44,683 nt of DNA, from the NCBI RefSeq assembly GCF_003605735.1, contig NZ_QXTJ01000031.1, forward strand, positions 12,968 to 57,650, read 5' to 3'. This DNA comes from Pseudomonas sp. LS-2. Its GTDB lineage: Bacteria > Pseudomonadota > Gammaproteobacteria > Pseudomonadales > Pseudomonadaceae. The notes beneath the pieces were generated by a model, which worked only from the letters and a program-made list of their open reading frames with translations, ran no database searches and was not told where the DNA came from. The translations under genes were made by a program, and so were the position numbers. Positions 38,350 to 44,683 of the stretch are shown here, one piece after another; position 1 is the stretch's first letter, and each line of letters opens with the position of its first letter.

Positions 38350-39357
38350 ATGCTCGCCCTCGGCAAACTGCTTGAACTGACCCTGGCGGGTCGTGAACCC
38401 GCGGAAAAGACTCAACTGACCGTCGAAGGCGTGCGCATGCGATGGCTGGCTGAAGGGGCGCTGGAAGTCCGGCCTCCCGAAGCGCGGGACAACGGCACTG
38501 ACCTGCTGTTGTCCGCTGGCATCCATGGCAATGAAACGGCCCCGATCGAGCTGCTCGACGAGCTCATTCACGCCATTGCCCGGGGAGAGCTCAAGCCCCG
38601 GGCGCGCATTCTTTTCCTATTCGGCAACCCCGAAGCGATGCGTCGCGGCGAGCGTTATGTCGAGCAGGATGTGAACCGGCTGTTCAACGGCCGTCACGAA
38701 CAGAGCGGCGGCAGCGAGGCGTTGCGAGCCTGTGAGCTCGAACGTCTGGCCGCAAGCTTCTTCAGTCTGCCCGACCGCTATCGTCTGCATTACGATCTGC
38801 ACACGGCCATTCGTGGTTCGAAGATCGAGCAGTTCGCGTTGTACCCGTGGAAGGAGGGGCGTCAGCACTCTCGCCGCGAACTGGCGCGTCTGCGCACGGC
38901 GGGAATGGACGCTGTTCTGTTGCAGAACACATCGTCCATCGTTTTCAGCGCTTATACCTACGATAAACTCGGCGCCGAGGCCTTCACACTGGAGCTGGGC
39001 AAGGCGAGGCCGTTCGGTCAGAACCAGCAGGTGAATCTGAGCAAGCTCAAGCGCTGCCTCGAACAAGTGATTTGCGGGACTGAGTCTGAGGAACCCTCAC
39101 GGCTCGACGGGCTGCAACTGTTCAGTGTCGCGCGGGAAATCATCAAGCACAGCGATGCGTTCCGCTTGCACCTGCCGGCGGACATCGAGAACTTCACGGT
39201 GCTGGAAAAAGGCTTCGTGCTGGCCGAAGACCTGGCCGATTCACGCTGGGTCATCGAGGAAGAGGGCGCACGCATCATCTTCCCGAACCCGAAGGTCAAG
39301 AACGGTTTGCGGGCGGGGATTCTAATCGTGCCGACGACGGATGAGCAGTTGGCGTAG
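38350..39357 (+). CDS. aruE: Succinylglutamate desuccinylase AruE
   Basis: A 335-residue zinc hydrolase of the AstE/AspA group that splits N-succinylglutamate into glutamate and succinate, the last AST step. The zinc site is [11 protein letters not shown] (His, Glu) with the third ligand in [30 protein letters not shown] and the later [12 protein letters not shown] are also conserved. It ends the aru operon, followed by a palindromic repeat. Confidence 0.95.
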   Translation: MLALGKLLELTLAGREPAEKTQLTVEGVRMRWLAEGALEVRPPEARDNGTDLLLSAGIHGNETAPIELLDELIHAIARGELKPRARILFLFGNPEAMRRGERYVEQDVNRLFNGRHEQSGGSEALRACELERLAASFFSLPDRYRLHYDLHTAIRGSKIEQFALYPWKEGRQHSRRELARLRTAGMDAVLLQNTSSIVFSAYTYDKLGAEAFTLELGKARPFGQNQQVNLSKLKRCLEQVICGTESEEPSRLDGLQLFSVAREIIKHSDAFRLHLPADIENFTVLEKGFVLAEDLADSRWVIEEEGARIIFPNPKVKNGLRAGILIVPTTDEQLA

Positions 39358-39380
39358 CTGACAAGTGAACGATCCGTAGC

Positions 39381-39428
39381 AGTCCGGCGGTAGCGATTTC
39401 AATAACGCCACCGCCGGCAAGCCGGACT
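39381..39428. repeat. Second-class palindromic repeat after aruE
   Basis: AGTCCGGCGG at 39381-39390 faces CCGCCGGCAAGCCGGACT at 39411-39428, with centre TAGCGATTTCAATAACGCCA. It is related to 16054-16104 but the left arm lacks about 7 bases. It lies between convergent aruE and ribH. Confidence 0.75.
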
Positions 39429-39439
39429 AATCGTTCAGA

Positions 39440-39934
39440 TCAGCCAGCAGCTTTCTGCAACTCACCCACCCGGCGTACCGCGCGCAGTTTTGCCAGCGTA
39501 TCGGCGCAGGTCTTTGCCGCTTCCTGGCCTTTGTGCACGAAGTGGTCGAAGAAGAATTTCTGATGTTCTTCACCCGCGTGGAAATGGTGCGGGGTCAGGA
39601 CTACCGAAAACACCGGCACTTCGGTTTCCAGCTGAACCTGCATCAACGCGCTGATCACCGACTGCGCGACGAACTCGTGACGATAAATCCCACCATCGAC
39701 CACCAGACCGGCGGCCACGACACCGCCATAGCGGCCAGTCTTGGCCAGCAGTTTGGCGTGCAGAGGGATTTCAAAGGCGCCGCCCACTTCGAAGAAGTCG
39801 ATGTCGCTCTCGGCATAGCCGTGGTTCGCCATCTCGGCGACGAAACCCTTGCGGGCCTGATCGACAATATCTTTGTGCCAGCAAGCTTGAATGAAAGCGA
39901 TGCGTTCGTGAGCGTGAATTGCGGTGGGTTGCAT
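39440..39934 (-). CDS. ribH2: 6,7-dimethyl-8-ribityllumazine synthase, type 2 (RibH2-like)
   Basis: A 164-residue lumazine synthase. It joins 5-amino-6-ribitylaminouracil and dihydroxybutanone phosphate in riboflavin synthesis. It has RIAFIQACWHKDIVDQARKG, FEVGGAFEIPLHAKLLAKTG, AAGLVVDGGIYRHEFVA and the His-rich LTPHHFHAGEEHQKFF, which resemble the type 2 (Brucella RibH2-like) rather than the usual E. coli-type enzyme, whose gene normally lies in the rib cluster elsewhere. The start ATG 39934 has AGGAG upstream; an FMN riboswitch precedes it, so expression should fall when FMN is high. Confidence 0.9.
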   Translation of the reverse strand: MQPTAIHAHERIAFIQACWHKDIVDQARKGFVAEMANHGYAESDIDFFEVGGAFEIPLHAKLLAKTGRYGGVVAAGLVVDGGIYRHEFVAQSVISALMQVQLETEVPVFSVVLTPHHFHAGEEHQKFFFDHFVHKGQEAAKTCADTLAKLRAVRRVGELQKAAG

Positions 39935-39945
39935 CTGTTCTGACT

Positions 39946-39966
39946 CCTGTTTAATAAAAAAACAGG
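39946..39966 (-). promoter_or_regulatory. Hairpin covering the ribH ribosome-binding site
   Basis: In the minus-strand RNA CCUGUUU (39966-39960) can pair with AAACAGG (39952-39946), loop UUUAUUA. The right arm contains part of the AGGAG ribosome site. It could be the expression switch of the riboswitch. Confidence 0.55.
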
Positions 39967-40058
39967 GCGTTTGGATCGAAGGGGATGCCAGGGACGGCCG
40001 ACACATCCGGGGCGGCTAGCGCACGTAATGATGCTCGGGACGATCCTGTGGTGCCAAT

Positions 40059-40203
40059 CCCGTTCTCTCTTCATCCGGACTATGACCGTCGGCCCCGGAA
40101 TCACACCGGGTCTGCTGACCTCGCCTGCGCGAGCGCTCGCGGGCTAGACGCATTGCGCGCCATTACCGCCGGTGGGGAATCGCACCCCGCCCTGAGAACG
40201 TCG
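40059..40203 (-). ncRNA. FMN riboswitch (RFN element)
   Basis: The minus strand carries the conserved RFN blocks in order: ACGTTCTCAGGGCGGGGTG, GATTCCCCACCGGCGGTAA, AGCCCGCGAGC, GGTCAGCAGACCCGGTGTGA, TTCCGGGGCCGACGG, TCATAGTCCGGATG and GAGAGAACG. The first and last pair as helix P1 (CGTTCTC/GAGAACG). It binds FMN and controls the downstream ribH gene, 125 nt away. Confidence 0.97.
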
Positions 40204-40225
40204 CCGACGGCAAATGACGTCGGCG
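40202..40225 (-). other. Hairpin immediately before the riboswitch
   Basis: Perfect 8-bp inverted repeat CGCCGACG / CGTCGGCG with 8-nt loop, touching the 5' side of P1 in the minus-strand RNA. Role unknown; on the plus strand T5 follows 5 nt later, so a weak terminator is possible. The rest of 40226-40387 holds no gene. Confidence 0.5.
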
Positions 40226-40387
40226 TGCAGTTTTTAACACAGATTTTCAGAATGTGCATGGAGCCTTTTTGATGGTTTTGATCAGCTTTTCTTATAAGCA
40301 GCGCTTGGCATTGCAGCGCCAAGCCTTGATTATCCCGAGTTCCGGCCTCAGAACTGAGGTTTGAAACATCTCTCAGGGAGCTTCATC

Positions 40388-41392
40388 GTGACGGTTATCG
40401 ATCTGCGCAGTGACACAGTTACCCAGCCCACTGCAGGCATGCGTGACGCCATGGCCCATGCGCCGCTGGGCGACGACGTGTATGGCGAGGACCCGACGGT
40501 GAACCGTCTTGAGGCGTGGCTGGCGGAGCGTCTGGGTTTTGCCGCTGCGTTGTTCGTGCCGACCGGCACCATGAGCAACCTGTTGGGTTTGATGGCGCAC
40601 TGCGAACGGGGCGACGAATACATCGTCGGCCAACAGGCCCACACCTATAAATACGAGGGCGGCGGCGCGGCCGTGCTGGGTTCGATCCAGCCGCAGCCGC
40701 TGGAGAATCAGGCGGACGGTTCGCTGGACCTGAATCAGGTGGTCGCGGCGATTAAAGCCGATGATTTTCATTTTGCCCGCACACGTTTGCTGGCGCTGGA
40801 AAACACCATGCAGGGCAAGGTGCTCTCTCTGGAATACCTCGCCGCTGCCCGTACCTTGACCCGTGAAAAAGGTCTGGGCCTGCATCTGGACGGCGCTCGT
40901 CTGTATAACGCGGCAGTGAAGCTCGGTGTCGAAGCGCGTGAAATCACTCAACATTTCGACTCCGTTTCGGTCTGCCTGTCCAAAGGGCTGGGCGCGCCGA
41001 TTGGCTCGGTGCTGTGCGGGTCCAGTGAGTTCATCGCCAAGGCACGTCGTCTGCGCAAAATGGTGGGCGGCGGCATGCGCCAGGCAGGTCTGCTGGCGGC
41101 GGCGGGATTGTATGCGCTGGAGCATCAGATCGACCGTCTGGCCGAGGATCACGCCAACGCTGCAATCCTCGCCAAAGGCTTGAGTGAACTGGGCTTTGAC
41201 GTCGAGCCGGTGCAGACCAACATGGTCTACGTGCAGATCGGTGATCGCGCAGACCCGTTGAAAGCATTTTGCGCCGCGCGAGGGATCATCCTGAGCGCGG
41301 CACCGCGTTTGCGCATGGTCACGCACCTGGACGTGTCGGCCGCGCAAATGGAGCAGGTGGTCGCGGCATTCGCAGAATTCGGCAGCCGATAA
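40388..41392 (+). CDS. ltaE: Low-specificity L-threonine aldolase
   Basis: A 334-residue PLP enzyme splitting threonine and allo-threonine to glycine and acetaldehyde. It opens [16 protein letters not shown], then [45 protein letters not shown] and Lys199 in [17 protein letters not shown] as the PLP lysine. GTG 40388 is taken as start because GGGAG lies 8 nt upstream and the protein then has the family length; an upstream ATG at 40361 adds unrelated residues. Monocistronic between the riboswitch region and alaS. Confidence 0.92.
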   Translation: MTVIDLRSDTVTQPTAGMRDAMAHAPLGDDVYGEDPTVNRLEAWLAERLGFAAALFVPTGTMSNLLGLMAHCERGDEYIVGQQAHTYKYEGGGAAVLGSIQPQPLENQADGSLDLNQVVAAIKADDFHFARTRLLALENTMQGKVLSLEYLAAARTLTREKGLGLHLDGARLYNAAVKLGVEAREITQHFDSVSVCLSKGLGAPIGSVLCGSSEFIAKARRLRKMVGGGMRQAGLLAAAGLYALEHQIDRLAEDHANAAILAKGLSELGFDVEPVQTNMVYVQIGDRADPLKAFCAARGIILSAAPRLRMVTHLDVSAAQMEQVVAAFAEFGSR

Positions 41393-41457
41393 TCGACCGA
41401 TAATCCAATTGGCAGCTTCTATCGTACAAAGTCACTGTACCGTGTGAGCAACGCCTA

Positions 41458-41463
41458 TATAAT
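41458..41463 (+). promoter_or_regulatory. Consensus -10 element before alaS
   Basis: TATAAT at 41458-41463, about 75 nt before the alaS start. The -35 position (CTGTAC at 41435, 17-nt spacing) is weak. Confidence 0.5.
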
Positions 41464-41536
41464 GCGGCCCTTTGCCGTCGCTACGTCGAATGACGTTATG
41501 CACTTGCCTCTGGCCGCAGTTCCCGTGGAAGAACCT

Positions 41537-44155
41537 ATGAAAAGCGCAGAAATCCGTGAAGCCTTCCTTCGCTTCTTCGAAGAGCAAGGCCACACCCGTG
41601 TAGCCTCCAGCTCCTTGATTCCGGGCAATGACCCGACCCTGCTGTTCACGAACGCAGGCATGAACCAGTTCAAGGACTGCTTCCTGGGCCAGGAAAAACG
41701 AGCCTATACCCGTGCCGTCAGCAGCCAGAAGTGCGTGCGTGCCGGTGGCAAGCACAACGACCTGGAAAACGTCGGCTATACCGCCCGTCACCACACCTTC
41801 TTTGAAATGCTGGGTAACTTCAGCTTCGGCGACTACTTCAAGCGCGATGCGATCACCTTCGCCTGGACCTTCCTGACTGGCGTGTTGAAGCTGCCCAAGG
41901 ACAAGCTCTGGGTGACCGTGTACGCAACCGACGACGAAGCCTACGACATCTGGACCAAGGAAGTCGGCGTGCCGGCCGAGCGCATGGTTCGCATCGGCGA
42001 CAACAAAGGCGCGCCTTACGCCTCCGACAACTTCTGGACCATGGGCGACACCGGCCCGTGCGGCCCTTGCACCGAGATCTTCTACGACCACGGCGCCGAC
42101 ATCTGGGGTGGCCCACCGGGCTCGCCTGAAGAGGACGGCGACCGTTACATCGAAATCTGGAACAACGTCTTCATGCAGTTCAACCGCACCGCCGATGGCG
42201 TGCTGCATCCGCTGCCAGCGCCGTCGGTCGACACCGGCATGGGCCTGGAGCGGATCAGCGCCGTTCTGCAACACGTGCATTCGAACTATGAAATCGATCT
42301 GTTCCAGAGCCTGCTGGCCGCGGCCGCCAAGGCCATCGGTTGCAGCAACGACAACCAGCCTTCGCTGAAAGTGGTGGCCGACCACATCCGTTCCTGCGGT
42401 TTCCTGATCGCCGACGGCGTGCTGCCTTCCAATGAAGGCCGTGGCTACGTGCTGCGCCGCATCATTCGTCGTGCCTGCCGTCACGGCAACAAGCTCGGCG
42501 CCAAGGGCAGCTTCTTCTACCAGATCGTCGCGGCACTGGTGGCCGAGATGGGCGACGCCTTCCCTGAGCTGAAATCCCAGCAAGCGCACATCGAGCGCGT
42601 GCTGAAAGCCGAAGAAGAGCAGTTCGCCAAAACCCTGGAACAGGGGCTGAAAATCCTCGAGCAGGATCTGGCCGAGCTCAAAGGCACCGTCGTGCCGGGC
42701 GATGTGGTGTTCAAGCTTTACGACACCTACGGTTTCCCGATGGACCTGACCGGCGACATCGCCCGTGAGCGCAACCTGACCCTCGATGAGGCCGGTTTCG
42801 AGCGCGAGATGGATGCCCAACGCGAGCGTGCCCGTTCCGCGAGTTCGTTCGGCATGGACTACAACAGCCTGGTCAAGGTTGATGTGGCCACCGAGTTCAC
42901 CGGTTACAGCGCCACTGCCGGCGAAGCCAGGGTTGTCGCTCTGTATAAAGAAGGTGTGGCAGTCGAGCAGCTGGGTGAAGGCGAAGATGGCGTGGTCATC
43001 CTTGACCGCACGCCGTTTTACGCTGAATCCGGTGGCCAGATCGGCGACAGCGGCTATCTCACCGCTGGCGATGTACGTTTTGACGTAAGCGACACCACTA
43101 AAACCGGCGGTGCTTTCCTCCATCACGGCATTCAAGTGTCGGGCAGTCTGAAAGTCGGTGCGACCGTGAGCACTCAAGTCGCCGCCGAAGTGCGTCAGGC
43201 CACGTCGCTGAACCACTCGGCTACTCACTTGCTGCACGCAGCACTGCGTCAGGTGCTCGGCGATCACGTTCAGCAGAAAGGCTCTCTGGTCGACAGTCAG
43301 CGCCTGCGCTTCGACTTCAGCCACTTCGAAGCCATCAAGCCTGAGCAGATCAAGGCCCTGGAAGACATCGTCAACGCCGAAGTGCGCAAGAACACCGCGG
43401 TCGAAACCGAAGAGACCGACATCGAAACCGCCAAGAAGAAGGGCGCCATGGCGCTGTTCGGCGAGAAGTACGGCGACAGCGTTCGCGTACTGAGCATGGG
43501 CGGCGATTTCTCGGTCGAGCTGTGCGGTGGCATTCACGCCAATCGTACTGGCGACATCGCGCTGTTCAAGATCGTCAGCGAAGGTGGCGTTGCTGCTGGC
43601 GTGCGCCGTATCGAAGCGGTGACCGGCGCTGTGGCCCTGGCCTACCTGAACAGTGCCGAAGAACAATTGAAGGAAGCCGCGAGCCTGGTCAAAGGCAATC
43701 GCGACAACCTGCTGGACAAGCTGAGCGCTGTCCTGGAGCGCAACCGTCTGTTGGAAAAACAGCTGGAACAACTGCAGGCCAAGGCGGCCAGCGCTGCGGG
43801 CGACGATCTGTCGGCTTCGGCAGTGGACGTCAAGGGCGCCAAGGTCCTCGCTGCCCGTCTCGACGGTCAGGACGGCAAGGCGCTGCTGGCTCTCGTGGAT
43901 CAGTTGAAGAACAAACTCGGCCGCGCAGTGATCCTGCTCGGCGGTGTGCATGAAGACAAGGTCGTACTGGTGGCAGGCGTCACCAAAGACCTGACTGGCC
44001 AACTCAAAGCCGGTGATTTGATGAAGCAAGCGGCTGCCGCCGTGGGCGGTAAAGGTGGCGGTCGTCCTGATATGGCACAAGGCGGTGGCGTTGATGCCGC
44101 TGGACTGGACGCAGCGCTGGCGCTGGCGGTTCCGTTCGCCGAACAGGGAATGTAA
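41537..44155 (+). CDS. alaS: Alanyl-tRNA synthetase
   Basis: An 872-residue class II synthetase that charges tRNA-Ala and edits Ser and Gly. The N-terminal aminoacylation domain contains [16 protein letters not shown] and [15 protein letters not shown]. The editing domain has the zinc motifs [12 protein letters not shown] and [12 protein letters not shown], and the C-terminal part is the coiled-coil C-Ala region with Gly-rich [18 protein letters not shown] 41537 gives the family length; an upstream ATG at 41444 adds residues with no family match. Confidence 0.97.
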   Translation: MKSAEIREAFLRFFEEQGHTRVASSSLIPGNDPTLLFTNAGMNQFKDCFLGQEKRAYTRAVSSQKCVRAGGKHNDLENVGYTARHHTFFEMLGNFSFGDYFKRDAITFAWTFLTGVLKLPKDKLWVTVYATDDEAYDIWTKEVGVPAERMVRIGDNKGAPYASDNFWTMGDTGPCGPCTEIFYDHGADIWGGPPGSPEEDGDRYIEIWNNVFMQFNRTADGVLHPLPAPSVDTGMGLERISAVLQHVHSNYEIDLFQSLLAAAAKAIGCSNDNQPSLKVVADHIRSCGFLIADGVLPSNEGRGYVLRRIIRRACRHGNKLGAKGSFFYQIVAALVAEMGDAFPELKSQQAHIERVLKAEEEQFAKTLEQGLKILEQDLAELKGTVVPGDVVFKLYDTYGFPMDLTGDIARERNLTLDEAGFEREMDAQRERARSASSFGMDYNSLVKVDVATEFTGYSATAGEARVVALYKEGVAVEQLGEGEDGVVILDRTPFYAESGGQIGDSGYLTAGDVRFDVSDTTKTGGAFLHHGIQVSGSLKVGATVSTQVAAEVRQATSLNHSATHLLHAALRQVLGDHVQQKGSLVDSQRLRFDFSHFEAIKPEQIKALEDIVNAEVRKNTAVETEETDIETAKKKGAMALFGEKYGDSVRVLSMGGDFSVELCGGIHANRTGDIALFKIVSEGGVAAGVRRIEAVTGAVALAYLNSAEEQLKEAASLVKGNRDNLLDKLSAVLERNRLLEKQLEQLQAKAASAAGDDLSASAVDVKGAKVLAARLDGQDGKALLALVDQLKNKLGRAVILLGGVHEDKVVLVAGVTKDLTGQLKAGDLMKQAAAAVGGKGGGRPDMAQGGGVDAAGLDAALALAVPFAEQGM

Positions 44156-44174
44156 GGGAAGCTAAGTCGACCCA

Positions 44175-44202
44175 CCGGAGTTTTCTATCCAGAGAACTCC
44201 GG
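44175..44202. other. alaS-lysC intergenic hairpin
   Basis: Perfect 8-bp inverted repeat CCGGAGTT (44175-44182) / AACTCCGG (44195-44202) with a 12-nt loop and no T run. It lies 20 nt after the alaS stop; it may be a transcript-end or leader structure. Confidence 0.5.
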
Positions 44203-44258
44203 CGCTTCGCGGTTTGAATGTTTAACGGGCGCCCTTCATGGGCTGAGGCGGCTTTGAG

Positions 44259-44683
44259 ATGGCTTTAATCGTACAGAAATTTGGAGGCACCTCCGTAGGC
44301 TCGGTAGAGCGCATCGAGCAGGTGGCCGACAAAGTCAAAAAATTCCGCGAAGCGGGTGATGATCTGGTGGTGGTGCTTTCTGCCATGAGCGGCGAGACCA
44401 ATCGCCTGATCGACCTGGCCAAGCAGATCACCGATCAACCGGTTCCTCGTGAGCTGGACGTGATCGTCTCCACCGGCGAGCAGGTCACCATTGCCTTGCT
44501 GGCCATGGCGTTGATGAAGCGCGGCGTGCCGGCGGTGTCCTACACCGGCAATCAGGTTCGCATTCTGACCGACAGCGCGCACAACAAGGCGCGTATTCTG
44601 CAGATCGACGACCAGAAAATTCGCGCTGACCTTAAAGAAGGTCGCGTGGTGGTGGTCGCCGGCTCCCAGGGCGTCGACGAGAA
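44259..44683 (+). CDS. lysC: Aspartokinase LysC, cut by window end
   Basis: First 141 residues of aspartate kinase, which phosphorylates aspartate at the entry to lysine, threonine and methionine synthesis. Clear motifs: IVQKFGGTSVGSVERI, VVVLSAMSGETNRLID and VIVSTGEQVTIALLAMAL. Near the end the normally AGFQGVD segment reads AGSQGVD, with Ser136 for Phe. The catalytic Lys-Phe-Gly-Gly motif is intact. The ACT domains lie beyond the window. Confidence 0.95.
   Translation, partial: MALIVQKFGGTSVGSVERIEQVADKVKKFREAGDDLVVVLSAMSGETNRLIDLAKQITDQPVPRELDVIVSTGEQVTIALLAMALMKRGVPAVSYTGNQVRILTDSAHNKARILQIDDQKIRADLKEGRVVVVAGSQGVDE

Noticed and set aside
41432..44080. 882-codon open frame antisense to alaS
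   Set aside because: alaS on the other strand matches its family along the full length. The antisense frame arises from GC-rich codon bias and resembles nothing known.

Overview
The window is chromosomal DNA of a fluorescent-group Pseudomonas. Three things point there. The gene order phhABC/phhR ... acsA - aotJQMOP - argR - aruCFGDB - small acidic gene - aruE ... alaS - lysC matches what I remember of the Pseudomonas core genome. The DNA is GC-rich with uniform codon use. It carries many Pseudomonas-type palindromic REP pairs (REPINs, about 88 bp, ends reading GTAGGAGCGCGCTTGCCCGCGA or close to it). No phage, integron, insertion sequence, CRISPR array, rRNA or tRNA gene was seen. The species cannot be fixed from the sequence alone.

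Layout. 0-4.5 kb: HD-domain hydrolase, Mpo1-like membrane protein, AraC-type regulator, TrkH potassium transporter and a small nitroreductase. 4.5-7.8 kb, minus strand: an envelope-stress unit made of a coiled-coil membrane protein, a CpxR-like regulator, two REPINs, a Spy/CpxP-like periplasmic protein and a CpxA-like sensor; a direct repeat GTAAA-N6-GTAAA lies upstream of the Spy gene. 7.9-13.9 kb: yciB-yciI diverge from rnm-yciO-scpA-scpB, followed by a DUF1289 gene and rluB. 14-18 kb: AroP-type amino-acid permease, arfB, an MFS transporter and two very small genes. 18.2-22.4 kb: phhA-phhB-phhC (phenylalanine hydroxylase, pterin recycling, aromatic aminotransferase), divergent from the regulator phhR. 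22.5-25.2 kb: DUF2790 gene and acsA.

25.8-39.4 kb is an arginine uptake and catabolism region. It holds the AotJQMP ABC importer with the desuccinylase-like AotO, the AraC-type activator ArgR, and the complete arginine succinyltransferase (AST) pathway: aruC, aruF, aruG, aruD, aruB and aruE. ArgR-box-like sequences (TGTCGC-N8-AA) lie before aotJ and before aruC. The last part has a second-type lumazine synthase gene under an FMN riboswitch, threonine aldolase, alaS and the start of lysC.

The genes fit together as amino-acid nutrition (aromatic and arginine uptake and breakdown to acetyl-CoA and TCA intermediates). Motifs of the Hfq/Crc type (AAnAAnAA) sit just before aroP, phhA and acsA and suggest shared catabolite repression.

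No wholly new system was found. The most notable points are: the Cpx-like cluster with its GTAAA repeat and a regulator-linked coiled-coil protein; degenerate sigma-54 contact and Walker B residues in PhhR; REPINs placed almost only just after stop codons, including inside the aru operon; a hairpin that covers the ribosome site of the riboswitch-controlled ribH; and a Ser in place of a conserved Phe in LysC.
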